Shown: piece after piece, positions 7,795 through 17,439 of the stretch | Layout of the letters: every line of letters begins with the position of its first letter | How positions within the stretch are numbered: the stretch's first letter is position 1 | Source: Pseudomonadota bacterium | Lineage (GTDB): Bacteria > Pseudomonadota > Gammaproteobacteria > UBA6186 > Azoamicaceae | DNA length: 33,405 nt | Assembly (NCBI GenBank): GCA_021848375.1 | Contig: JAJZUR010000002.1 | Location: forward strand, 1 to 33,405 | Direction of reading: 5' to 3' | Position numbers and translations under genes: made by a program | The notes under the pieces: model-generated | What the model was told of the DNA's origin: nothing | Seen by the model: only the letters and a program-made list of their open reading frames with translations | Databases searched by the model: none

Positions 7795-10700
7795 TTAAAT
7801 AACATCTTTGCTTATCTCATATTCTTGAATTTCTATGCGTTTATTTAAATAGCGGTTGGCCTTATCTAAATATAAATAGATCACCGGCGTAAGATAAAGC
7901 GTTAATAATTGCGATACTATCAGTCCGCCCACCACCGCCAAACCCAAAGACTGACGAGAGCCCGGAATAAGCGCTATCGGTAATACTCCCATAAAAGCCG
8001 CAACGGTCGTCATCATTATCGGACGAAATCGAATTAAACAGGCATCGTAAATAGCCGTTTGGGTATCTTTCTGATGCAAACGCTGATTTTCAACCGCAAA
8101 ATCTACCATCATAATTGCATTTTTCTTAACAATACCAATTAACATGATGATCCCAGTAAAAGCATACAAATTGAGATCCATCCTAAATAATATCAACATC
8201 AATAAGGCGCCTACCCCGGCTGCAGGAATACCTGAAATAATCGTTAATGGATGAATAAAACTTTCATACAAAATACCCAACACAATGTAAATAGCTAAGA
8301 TGGCCATTAATACCAAATAATCTAATCCGTGTAAGGATGAGGCAAAAGTTTGTGCAGAACCTTGTAAGCTGGTCAATAAAGTTTCAGGAATGTTGGTATG
8401 CTTTTTAATTTCTTCAATACTGTTAACCGCATTCCCTAATGCAGTCCCCGGCGCCAAATTAAATGAAATGGTCGTAGAAGGCAATTGTCCTAAGTGATTA
8501 ATACTGAGTGCTTGTATTCCGCGCTCCACACTGATAACCTCACTTAAGGGGATCAATTTCTGCATATTGCTTCGTAAATATATTTTGGAGAGATTAAAAG
8601 GATCAATTTGAAATTTTGGATCTACTCCTATAATAACTTCGTATTGATTTTCTTCGGTATAAATCGTTGAAATCTGTTTGGTACCAAAGGCACTGCCAAG
8701 GACATCTTCAATTTGTCTTGCGGTAACTCCTAAGGTTGCTGCCTTATCTCTCTCAATTGTAATAATATAATTGAGTGCATGAACACTGAGATCGGTGGAA
8801 ACGTCTAAAAATCCAGGTAATTTTTTAAATTTTTCTTCAAAAATAGTGGTCCAATGGTACAATTCTTTTAAATCTGTATCCTGCAAGGTATATTGATATC
8901 TGGCATTGGTCAATTGTCCACCCACTTGAATGTAGGGAGGATTTTGTAAATAGGCTTTAATGCCTGGCACACTATTTAATTTCGGTCTAAGTTCTTCAAT
9001 TAATGCATTCACATCTTTATTTCTTTCTGACCGAGGTTTTAAATGCATAAATATAATACCTGCATTATCCGCTACTGCCGTTCCCCCCGTACCAACGATA
9101 GAAACATAAGTTTCAACATTCGGATTTTCGGCCACAATATTGGCTAATTTTTGCTGATGTTCTACCATGGCGATAAAAGAAAAATCGTCCGATCCTTCAG
9201 TGAAAACTAATAATTGATCCAAATCATCATCCGGAATAAATCCTTTGGGAATAAAGAGATACATTAAAATAGAAATGACAATTGTTAGAACAAAGACACC
9301 CAATATTTTCTCTTGATTTCTCAATGTCCACTCTAAAGATTTGCTATAAAGCGTTGTTAACCATTGGAATACTCTTTGAAAAATAGTGACGGCCTGACTG
9401 TCAAAAAAATCTTGCTTTCGCAAAATGCGTGAACAAAGCATCGGCGTTAATGTTAAGGAAGTAAATCCGGAAACCAATATCGCTAAAGCAATAGTAACCG
9501 AAAATTCATGTAATAAACGACCTACTACTCCCCCCATAAATAACACTGGAATAAAGACGGCAACTAAAGATAATGTCATGGATATAATGGTAAAACCAAT
9601 CTCTTTGCTTCCTTCAAATGCAGCATCAATCGGCGACAAGCCTTCTTCCATATGCCGTATGATATTTTCCAACATCACGATGGCATCATCTACCACAAAT
9701 CCAACTGATAAAATTAACGCTAACAATGACAAATTATCCAAACTGTAATTTAAATAATGCATTCCGGCAAACGCGCCAATCACTGAAACCGGCAAAGCAA
9801 AGCCTGCAATAAAAGTTGCTCTTGTATTCCTTAAAAACAAAAACATGACTAATATTACCAAACTCATTGCCCATAACAACGTATGTTTAACCTCATTAAT
9901 TGAGCTCTGAATATAAATAGCACGATCATAAATAACTTCTAATTTAATTTCTGCAGGTAAGTTTGCTTTAAAAAAAGGCAAGATATTACGAACCGCTTTT
10001 GAAATTTCAATACTATTACTACCTGGTTGCCTTTCAACTGCTAGAATAATGGCACGGGATGAGTTCACCCAACCCGCCACTTTATTATTTTCAACATCAT
10101 CTCTCACCAAAGCGACATCTTCCAAACGAACCGGTGCTCCATTACGATAGGCAATAATTAAGGGTCGATAAGCTGCAGCGTTTTTAAGCTGTCCCTCCAC
10201 CTGTAATGTAAATGATTGACTCGGGGTTTCGATTATTCCTGTCGGTAACAAAACGTTATTTTGTTGTATCGCTTGTTCAAGTTCATCAACACCAATTCCC
10301 ATATCCGCTAATTTATTAGGGTTAATCTCAATTCTCACGGCATATTTTTGTGCGCCCATTACAGAAACCTGGGCAACGCCTTCTAATGTTGAAATCCGTT
10401 GGGCAATTAGATTTTCAGCATAATCATCTACCGTCGATAAAGGCACGGTATCCGAACTCATTCCAATATAGATAACCGGCAAATCGGCAGGATTCACTTT
10501 ACGGTATGTCGGTGGACTTGGCATATTATGTGGTAAAAATTCTTGAGCGGCTGAAATAGCAGCTTGTACATCTTGAGCAGCAGCATCGATATTACGATTC
10601 AGTGTAAACTGTAAAGTAATTTGAGTTCTCCCAAATCCATTGGTAGAATTCATGGAATTCAGACCCGAAATATTGGAAAATTGTTTTTCTAAGGGCGAAG

Positions 10701-10890
10701 CTACTGAAGAAGCCATCGTATCTGGTGAAGCGCCTGGTAATTCTGCTGTTACCGAAATCACTGGAAAATCCGCATTCGGTAAGTCGCTTACGGGTAAATT
10801 ATTATAAGAGATGGCTCCAAGAATAATGATTGCAACCGTTAATAATGTTGTCATTACGGGCCGACGAATACAAAGATGGGACAGGATCAT
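7795..10890 (-). CDS. RND efflux transporter permease (AcrB/MdtB/C-like)
   Basis: 1031 aa, RND motifs including GFVVDDAIVMLENIIRH, LPVSDLPNADFPVISVTAELPGASPDTM, and duplicated TM architecture. Confidence 0.95.
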   Translation of the reverse strand: MILSHLCIRRPVMTTLLTVAIIILGAISYNNLPVSDLPNADFPVISVTAELPGASPDTMASSVASPLEKQFSNISGLNSMNSTNGFGRTQITLQFTLNRNIDAAAQDVQAAISAAQEFLPHNMPSPPTYRKVNPADLPVIYIGMSSDTVPLSTVDDYAENLIAQRISTLEGVAQVSVMGAQKYAVRIEINPNKLADMGIGVDELEQAIQQNNVLLPTGIIETPSQSFTLQVEGQLKNAAAYRPLIIAYRNGAPVRLEDVALVRDDVENNKVAGWVNSSRAIILAVERQPGSNSIEISKAVRNILPFFKANLPAEIKLEVIYDRAIYIQSSINEVKHTLLWAMSLVILVMFLFLRNTRATFIAGFALPVSVIGAFAGMHYLNYSLDNLSLLALILSVGFVVDDAIVMLENIIRHMEEGLSPIDAAFEGSKEIGFTIISMTLSLVAVFIPVLFMGGVVGRLLHEFSVTIALAILVSGFTSLTLTPMLCSRILRKQDFFDSQAVTIFQRVFQWLTTLYSKSLEWTLRNQEKILGVFVLTIVISILMYLFIPKGFIPDDDLDQLLVFTEGSDDFSFIAMVEHQQKLANIVAENPNVETYVSIVGTGGTAVADNAGIIFMHLKPRSERNKDVNALIEELRPKLNSVPGIKAYLQNPPYIQVGGQLTNARYQYTLQDTDLKELYHWTTIFEEKFKKLPGFLDVSTDLSVHALNYIITIERDKAATLGVTARQIEDVLGSAFGTKQISTIYTEENQYEVIIGVDPKFQIDPFNLSKIYLRSNMQKLIPLSEVISVERGIQALSINHLGQLPSTTISFNLAPGTALGNAVNSIEEIKKHTNIPETLLTSLQGSAQTFASSLHGLDYLVLMAILAIYIVLGILYESFIHPLTIISGIPAAGVGALLMLILFRMDLNLYAFTGIIMLIGIVKKNAIMMVDFAVENQRLHQKDTQTAIYDACLIRFRPIMMTTVAAFMGVLPIALIPGSRQSLGLAVVGGLIVSQLLTLYLTPVIYLYLDKANRYLNKRIEIQEYEISKDVI

Positions 10891-10905
10891 ATTTCACCTT
10901 GTTCG

Positions 10906-12027
10906 TTAATTTCCATTTTCGATCTCAACTAAACTGCCGGGCATCAACTGAAACTGGCCATCTGTTACAACTCTATCGTTTAGTTTAACCCCACTTTCGA
11001 CATAGCTTTCGCTATCTGAAATGGGTACTGCCACTATCTTACTTCTAACGACGCTAAGATCAGGGTTGACGATAAAGATATAGCTAGATCCTACATTATC
11101 CTTTTCAATCGCTCTAGTTGGAATCACCAACGCATTGTCAATTCTTTTCAATACAACTGAAACATTAACGAATTGTCCTGGTACTAATTCCCCGGCTTTA
11201 TTGTTCAACAGAGCTTTCATTACAATCGTCCCAGTCGATGGATCCACTGTATTATTTACAAACTCTATTATGCCTTCTTCTGCTGCAACCGTTGAGTTTG
11301 TTGGTTTTACTAACACCAATACAGAATGTTTTTTCATGATATTTTTAATATCATCTAATTTATTTTCCGGAACATTGAAGGCCACATAGATCGGTTGGAT
11401 CTGATTAATCACCACTAAAGCCGTATCATCTGCCTTTACGACCGCGCCTAATTGAGCTAGATATTCGCCTGTAATGCCCGTGATCGGCGCACGAATGTTA
11501 GTATGATTTAGAAACAATTCAGCTTTGTCGACATCAGCCTTATCAGCATTGACCGTTGCCAATGCGGCATCCCGAGTTGCTTTAAAACTTTGAAATTCTG
11601 CATCAGAAACCGCTCCTTGTTTGACTAAAGTTGCGTAACTATTTACATCATATTCCGCTTTCTCAAGCTGTGCTTGATCGCGTGCGAGCGTTGCTTTTGC
11701 ATGTTCCAACTGCGCTTCATATGATTTCGGATCAATCACAAATAGTACATCGTTTTGATGAACTAATTGACCTTCTTTAAACCGAATATCAACAATAGGC
11801 CCTTCCACCTGGGAATGAACCACCACGGTTGCATAGGATTGTATGGTACCTATTAACTCCAAACGAATATCGACAGGCTTTTCAATCACAGCAGCAACCG
11901 ATACCGGAACCGCAGCAATGGATTTAGGAAATTTAGAAAAGGGGTGATTCAAGGTAGTCCCTAAAGTAATGAATAACAATATCGCAATGCCTATCAAAAT
12001 GCCGATAGTCTTTTTATGAAAACCCAT
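10906..12027 (-). CDS. RND periplasmic adaptor subunit (membrane fusion protein)
   Basis: N-terminal TM anchor, lipoyl-like VHSQVEGPIVDIRFKEGQLVHQNDVLFVIDP, and NIRAPITGITGEYLAQLGAVV. Adjacent to the permease. Confidence 0.93.
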   Translation of the reverse strand: MGFHKKTIGILIGIAILLFITLGTTLNHPFSKFPKSIAAVPVSVAAVIEKPVDIRLELIGTIQSYATVVVHSQVEGPIVDIRFKEGQLVHQNDVLFVIDPKSYEAQLEHAKATLARDQAQLEKAEYDVNSYATLVKQGAVSDAEFQSFKATRDAALATVNADKADVDKAELFLNHTNIRAPITGITGEYLAQLGAVVKADDTALVVINQIQPIYVAFNVPENKLDDIKNIMKKHSVLVLVKPTNSTVAAEEGIIEFVNNTVDPSTGTIVMKALLNNKAGELVPGQFVNVSVVLKRIDNALVIPTRAIEKDNVGSSYIFIVNPDLSVVRSKIVAVPISDSESYVESGVKLNDRVVTDGQFQLMPGSLVEIENGN

Positions 12028-12125
12028 CCGTGTTTTCGCCCTTCTGATATATAATGGTTAGCTACTATACTTATTTTAGCCGATGAATTTTATCTTGCAG
12101 TTATAGGTCACGCCTTCACATCCAT

Positions 12126-12893
12126 TTAAAGATGACATTGTCCTTCATCCAGAGGTGTCACGATTCCTTTTCCGCTGATGTCTTTTGTGATAGTGGGTGT
12201 TCCGCAATAATTCACTACCCCCTCCCCAGAAATTTTGATAGTGAGGTTATCTGAAATATGAACATTTGCAAGCCCTGATCCGGCAATTGAAACACTTCCC
12301 GTTTGTCCAGAGAGTTTACCGCCCTTATATTCTCCTGCCCCGGTTATCGCAATCGCCTGTTCGTTCGCATTTCCGCTAGCAATTACTTTACTCCCACCAT
12401 TAATATTCAAAATTAACTTCTTCATATCAATGCTCATATCCGCTTCTCCTAAACCATTCAATGTTACCGTCAATTCATTACCGGAAAAGTTATTAGTAAT
12501 ATAAACCGTTGAGGTACTAAACGAATCTACTTTAACTAATTCTTTTATATTGAGATAATAATCAATTTTTGCATCCGTATGATCTGCAGCGTTTTTCAAA
12601 TCTATATACAACGTTTTATCTTTTACATAGACAATCACCAGTGGTAATAAGCTTTTTTCTGCTTCAACCGTAAATCCTTGTTCAGTTGATTGTTTGATAT
12701 GCAAATTTCCAATCCCGGAAAGACTTACTGCAGTAAATGGCTTTAAATCGTGTGCTTCGCTCGTTATTTTACCTGAATCCCCATTTTTATCTTTACTGGC
12801 ATCATCAGAAATAACTGTAAAAGAAAGACAAGCACAACTTAATAATATTATCTTCCCTATCCTTTTAATCCATGTGTTTACTCTGACAGACAT
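12126..12893 (-). CDS. DUF2807 (GIN domain) secreted protein
   Basis: Signal peptide, then beta-helix-like repeats (FTAVSLSGIGNLHIKQS..., GLGEADMSIDMKKLILNINGGSKVIASGNANEQAIAITGAGEYKGGKLSGQTGSVSIAGSGLANVHIS). Confidence 0.8.
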   Translation of the reverse strand: MSVRVNTWIKRIGKIILLSCACLSFTVISDDASKDKNGDSGKITSEAHDLKPFTAVSLSGIGNLHIKQSTEQGFTVEAEKSLLPLVIVYVKDKTLYIDLKNAADHTDAKIDYYLNIKELVKVDSFSTSTVYITNNFSGNELTVTLNGLGEADMSIDMKKLILNINGGSKVIASGNANEQAIAITGAGEYKGGKLSGQTGSVSIAGSGLANVHISDNLTIKISGEGVVNYCGTPTITKDISGKGIVTPLDEGQCHL

Positions 12894-13375
12894 TAATGTT
12901 CTCCCTTCTTTTGCAAATATTTTTGATGGTATTCCTCTGCCCGATAAAATTCGGTTGCTGGAATAATTTCTGTTACAATTTTATCTGGATACGCACCCGA
13001 TTTTTCCAAAGCGGCTTTAGATGCTTCGGCGGCTTTTTTTTGTTTTTCATTTTGAACAAAAATAATCGACCGATATTGCGATCCGACATCCATTCCTTGT
13101 CGATTCGGTGTGGTTGGATTATGGCATGCCCAAAAAATATTCAACAATTCAGTATAAGAAATCGCTGTCGGATCAAACGTTACCCGAATGGATTCAGCAT
13201 GTCCCGTTTGATGTGAGCAAACCTGTTCGTAGGTTGGATTTGCTACCTGCCCCCCGGCATAACCTACTTCGGTTGAGATGACTCCAGGGATCTTGGCAAA
13301 AGTCGATTCCACCCCCCAAAAGCAGCCTGCAGCAAATTGGGCAGTTTCAGATTTGGGCGAGTCTTTTTTATCCAT
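12893..13375 (-). CDS. msrA: Peptide-methionine (S)-S-oxide reductase
   Basis: GCFWGVESTFAKIPGVISTEVGYAGG catalytic motif. Likely start is ATG 13375. Confidence 0.94.
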   Translation of the reverse strand: MDKKDSPKSETAQFAAGCFWGVESTFAKIPGVISTEVGYAGGQVANPTYEQVCSHQTGHAESIRVTFDPTAISYTELLNIFWACHNPTTPNRQGMDVGSQYRSIIFVQNEKQKKAAEASKAALEKSGAYPDKIVTEIIPATEFYRAEEYHQKYLQKKGEH

Positions 13376-13451
13376 AAATTCTATCCAAAAGTACTGGATC
13401 CCTTTCAAATGGTCGTTCGATACTCTGTCCTTTTAGTTTAATATAGTCCCT

Positions 13452-14502
13452 TTATGATTGAATACACCCTTCGGCAATGGTTTTGATTTCGCAATACCCA
13501 TCCATGCTGCCAACCACCCCGCCTTAGCGCCCGATCCCCGATTCTTTAAACCCGCCAAATGGTAAGGCTTCCGAAAATATTGAGGTTGTATTAATGCCAA
13601 CGGAGCCCGCCTCTAACGCTTCACTCACACGCCGAATTCTATCCGCATCCCGAGTAAATAGATACGCTGCTAACCCATAGGGGGTATCGTTGGCCATCTG
13701 GATCGCTTCTGCTTCTGTTTTAAAACGATAAAAAGGCGCCACGGGTCCAAAGATCTCTTCTTGGTACATCATTGCATTTTGAGGAACATCCGATAACACT
13801 GTCGCTTCAAAGACGGATTGTCCTGCAGAATGTTTTTTTCCACCCAATCTTATTTTCGCGCCTTTATGTACGGCATCTTCCACTAAGCGCTGTACTTTTT
13901 TCAATGCAGTTGTATTAATTAAGGGGCCAAGGGCTGTGGTCGGTTCAAGACCAAAACCACATTTTAAGGCTTTAGCTTTTTCAGTAAACCGATCAACCAC
14001 CGTCTCATAAATAAAGATAAGATGGGTAATTCCACGGCGCAATGGCTGCAACAACACCGATGGGTTGTTTAATTGTCCTTAAACGAAGATTCTCATTAGG
14101 TGGGGTTAAGGTTTGTCCATGCACGCGAAGCGCCTCCCCTGCATACCACTCTAATAAAACCACAATATCTTGCGTATCCGATTGCGCTTGTGCGAGTGGC
14201 TTACCTTGCTCCAAGGTGAGCAATTTTGCATTATCTTCTAAATGTTCTTCAAGTAATCTTGCCCAACGCAGCAAAATGTTCGACCGCTCTCTTACGGAAA
14301 CTTTGCGCCATTCCCGCCACGCCTTATCTGCTGCATGAATTGCCACTTCAGCTTCTGCTGCGCCCAAATCTGCAAGTTCGGTTAATAAGCTGCCGTCATA
14401 TGGATTTTGCACCGGGAAAGTTTTGCCATCGTTAGTATTTACCCACTGACCATTAATATAGGATTGATTTCGTAACAACTCAGGATGATTTAGTGCATTC
14501 AT
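13452..14502 (-). pseudogene. Aldehyde dehydrogenase (succinate-semialdehyde dehydrogenase-like) pseudogene
   Basis: N-terminal part ends at ...PIGVVAAIAPWNYP; C-terminal part starts at IFIYETVVDRFTEKAKALKCGFGL in another frame. About 150 residues, including the catalytic Cys/Glu region, are absent. An additional TAA follows GGFKESGIGR before a recognisable C-terminal tail (GYCEIKTI). Confidence 0.85.
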
Positions 14503-14705
14503 TTCACACTCGCGACTAGGTCTGGTTTGGAGATAAGATTTTATCATAATAATTTAGGGCGATGCATTGTTTTATGAATCTTTTAAAAATCAACCTCGCA
14601 TCTACATATATGAAATCAGTGATCACGCCAGGTGTAAGTCTGTCGACTTATTACCGTGAACCCTTAGGATAAATAACGAATTTCCCCCAAAAAGGAAAGC
14701 TGTTA

Positions 14706-14757
14706 GTTTACCTTCTCCCGCTGCGGGAGAAGGTGGTGCGAAGCACCGTATGAGGGT
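14706..14757 (-). repeat. REP-like double-hairpin repeat, copy 1
   Basis: CCTTCTCCCGC-T-GCGGGAGAAGG perfect hairpin, adjacent GGTGC-GAA-GCACC hairpin, and TGAGGG tail. Confidence 0.8.
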
Positions 14758-14764
14758 CGCCAGA

Positions 14765-15067
14765 ATGAAAGATCGCGCCAGAAACTTAAGACGAAACCAA
14801 ACAGATGCTGAAGCTAAGCTTTGGCAATCTTTAAGGAGTCGCCGATTTTGTCATTATAAGTTTCGCAGACAGCGTATCTTTGGCAACTATATAGTCGATT
14901 TTGTTTGCTTAAAACGTAGAGTGATAATCGAATTAGATGGTGGCCAACATTTAGAGAACCAAGAATACGATAATATTCGAACTCAATATTTACAATCGCT
15001 TGCTTCGCACCACCTTCTCCCGCAGCGGGAGAAGGTAAACGATCGTTTCTTCTTATTCTATCGTTAA
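14765..15067 (+). CDS. DUF559 domain endonuclease-like protein, C-terminally truncated by a repeat
   Basis: MKDRARNLRRNQTDAEAKLWQSLRSRRFCHYKFRRQRIFGNYIVDFVCLKRRVIIELDGGQHLENQEYD matches the DUF559/Vsr-like family. The C-terminal ...LASHHLLPQREKVNDR is encoded by the repeat arm. Confidence 0.8.
   Translation: MKDRARNLRRNQTDAEAKLWQSLRSRRFCHYKFRRQRIFGNYIVDFVCLKRRVIIELDGGQHLENQEYDNIRTQYLQSLASHHLLPQREKVNDRFFLFYR
15001..15040 (+). repeat. REP-like double-hairpin repeat, copy 2 (inverted relative to copy 1)
   Basis: TGCTTCGCACCACCTTCTCCCGCAGCGGGAGAAGGTAAAC is the exact reverse complement of 14706-14745 (40/40). Confidence 0.9.
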
Positions 15068-15164
15068 CTCTTAAATCTCTAATTCTTTATCAGGCCCTGG
15101 AAAAATTCTTTCCTTTAGGAAATGCTCCAAGCCTAATTCTTCATTATTACATGTCTTAACAGTT

Positions 15165-15197
15165 AAAAAAAACCCCGCATAAAGCGGGGTTTTTTTG
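15165..15197. terminator. Bidirectional Rho-independent terminator (groESL side and DUF559 side)
   Basis: AAAAAAAACCCCGCATAAAGCGGGGTTTTTTT: GC-rich stem CCCCGC/GCGGGG flanked by A and T tracts. Confidence 0.9.
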
Positions 15198-15228
15198 TTG
15201 AATTTGAACGGTAGATACAGAACGATAA

Positions 15229-16884
15229 TTACATCATATCGCCCATGCCACCCATACCACCCATGCCGCCGCCCATACCACCAGCACCTACGCCTTCTTT
15301 TTCAGGCTTTGGAGCTTCGGATACAGTGCATTCGGTTGTGATCAACAAACCACCAATAGATGCCGCTTGCTGCAATGCCGTACGCGTCACTTTGGTGGGA
15401 TCCAAAATACCCAATTTCACCATATCGCCATATTCGCCAGAAGCTGCGTTATAACCAAAGTTACCGGTTTCACCCTTTACGCGTTCGATGACAACGGCAG
15501 GTTCATCACCCGCATTGGCAACAATCTGGCGCAAAGGCGCTTCTAACGCTCTTAAGATGATCGCAATACCATGATTTTGATCTTCATTATCCCCTTTCAG
15601 TTTTTTGACAACTGGAATGGTTCTAACCAAGGCAACACCACCACCGGGTACAACGCCCTCTTCTACTGCAGCGCGTGTTGCGTGTAGCGCATCCTCAACA
15701 CGGGCTTTCTTCTCTTTCATTTCGACTTCAGAACCAGCACCAACTTTGATGACCGCAACACCACCTGACATTTTCGCAATACGCTCTTGCAGCTTTTCAC
15801 GATCATAGTCAGAAGTTGTATCTTCCACTTGTGCACGCAATTGTTTAATTCGTGCTTCGATATCGGTACTCTTACCACCGCCATCGATAATGGTCGTGTT
15901 TTCTTTGGTGACAAGAATTCGTTTTGCGGTACCCAGATCTTCCATTTTGGTGGACTCTAAAGTTAAGCCAACTTCTTCTGAAATCACTTTCGCGTTTGTT
16001 AGGATAGCAACGTCTTGCAACATTGCTTTACGACGATCGCCAAATCCTGGCGCTTTAATCGCACAGACTTTAACGATACCGCGAATATTATTCACCACCA
16101 ATGTTGCTAGCGCTTCGCCTTCTACGTCTTCAGCAATAATGAATAAAGAACGACCGGATTTAGCCGTTGCTTCAAGCACTGGTAATAATTCGCGAATGCT
16201 GCTGATTTTCTTATCCACTATTAAAATATAAGGATTTTCCAATTCACAATTCATGCTTTGTTGGTTATTGACAAAATATGGTGAAATATAGCCGCGATCA
16301 AACTGCATACCTTCCACAACATCTAATTCATCATTTAAACCATTACCATCTTCAACAGTAATAACGCCTTCTTTACCAACTTTTTCCATCGCTTCGGCAA
16401 TAATATTACCAATCGATTCATCTGAGTTGGCAGAAATGGTACCGACCTGTGCAATCGCTTTGTTGTCTTTGCAAGGCACTGATAATTTCTTCAATTCAGC
16501 AACAACCGTGGCAATTGCTTTATCCATACCGCGTTTTAAATCCATTGGATTCATACCGGCAGCAACTGCTTTGTGACCTTCAATCACAATGGCTTTCGCT
16601 AATACAGTGGCTGTTGTTGTTCCATCACCGGCAACATCAGAGGTTTTAGAAGCAACTTCTTTCACCATTTGTGCGCCCATATTGGCGATCTTGTCTTCAA
16701 GTTCAATTTCTTTAGCAACTGATACACCATCTTTGGTGATGGTAGGCGCACCAAAGGATCTTTCGATAATAACATTACGACCACGAGGACCGAGGGTTAC
16801 TTCCACCGCATTTGCTAAGGCAACAACACCTTTTAGCAAACGCCCACGTGCACTTTCAGCATAATATACATCTTTAGCAGCCAT
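15229..16884 (-). CDS. groEL: Chaperonin GroEL
   Basis: [60 protein letters not shown]... with GGM-rich C-terminus. Confidence 0.99.
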   Translation of the reverse strand: MAAKDVYYAESARGRLLKGVVALANAVEVTLGPRGRNVIIERSFGAPTITKDGVSVAKEIELEDKIANMGAQMVKEVASKTSDVAGDGTTTATVLAKAIVIEGHKAVAAGMNPMDLKRGMDKAIATVVAELKKLSVPCKDNKAIAQVGTISANSDESIGNIIAEAMEKVGKEGVITVEDGNGLNDELDVVEGMQFDRGYISPYFVNNQQSMNCELENPYILIVDKKISSIRELLPVLEATAKSGRSLFIIAEDVEGEALATLVVNNIRGIVKVCAIKAPGFGDRRKAMLQDVAILTNAKVISEEVGLTLESTKMEDLGTAKRILVTKENTTIIDGGGKSTDIEARIKQLRAQVEDTTSDYDREKLQERIAKMSGGVAVIKVGAGSEVEMKEKKARVEDALHATRAAVEEGVVPGGGVALVRTIPVVKKLKGDNEDQNHGIAIILRALEAPLRQIVANAGDEPAVVIERVKGETGNFGYNAASGEYGDMVKLGILDPTKVTRTALQQAASIGGLLITTECTVSEAPKPEKEGVGAGGMGGGMGGMGGMGDMM

Positions 16885-16940
16885 GTTTATTCTCCTACTA
16901 TTTATCCAATTGTTTCGTTGTTAAGAAATTTAAGCACCCC

Positions 16941-17234
16941 TTAACCGCCCAGAACGCCCATAATATCTTCTTCACGCATCACTAATAGATCTGCGCCATC
17001 GACTTTCACTTCGGTACCCGAATATTTACCAAACAGTACCTCATCGCCGACCTTCACATCGAGTTTACGCAAAACACCGTTTTCATATTTTCCAGGGCCT
17101 GCGGCCAATATTTTACCTTTCTGAGGCTTTTCACCCGCCGTTTCTGGTATCACAATCCCACTAGCGGTGGTTTTTTCTTCCAAGCGTTGAACAATCACAC
17201 GATCATGCAACGGACGAATATTGAGGTTGCTCAT
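16941..17234 (-). CDS. groES: Co-chaperonin GroES
   Basis: [53 protein letters not shown]... Confidence 0.98.
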   Translation of the reverse strand: MSNLNIRPLHDRVIVQRLEEKTTASGIVIPETAGEKPQKGKILAAGPGKYENGVLRKLDVKVGDEVLFGKYSGTEVKVDGADLLVMREEDIMGVLGG

Positions 17235-17335
17235 CTTTTTAGCTCCTAATTCACTTAAAAAATCTTTTAAAAAACTACTCAACTAACATAGTTTTAGCAA
17301 ATTTCACTTTTTAACACTCTATTCAAGTGAATGTT

Positions 17336-17367
17336 AATATAGGGATTCCCTTGCTAAAATTCAAGGG
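17336..17367 (-). promoter_or_regulatory. Sigma-32-like heat-shock promoter of groESL
   Basis: On the minus strand, CCCTTGAA (-35), 15-nt spacer, CCCTATATT (-10), about 100 nt upstream of groES. Resembles the sigma-32 consensus CTTGAA-N-CCCCATNT. Confidence 0.7.
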
Positions 17368-17382
17368 GAGTCTCCACCCACG

Positions 17383-17428
17383 CCCTCACCCGCCCTTCGG
17401 GCACCCTCTCCCGTTTACGGGAGAGGGG
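17383..17428 (+). repeat. REP-like double-hairpin repeat, copy 3
   Basis: CCCTCACCCGCCCTTCGGGCACCCTCTCCCGTTTACGGGAGAGGGG: same layout as copy 1 (CCCTCA, short TTC-loop hairpin, then 11-bp-arm palindrome CCCTCTCCCGT/ACGGGAGAGGG). Confidence 0.8.
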
Positions 17429-17439
17429 AAGAAGTAGAT

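Noticed and set aside
9425-9748. Plus-strand ORF inside the RND permease
   Set aside because: Antisense shadow ORF.
15245-16864. Several plus-strand ORFs antisense to groEL (15245-15454, 15605-15808, 15890-16231, 16449-16649, 16589-16864)
   Set aside because: Shadow ORFs opposite a highly conserved gene; low-complexity composition such as [15 protein letters not shown] mirrors the GGM tail.
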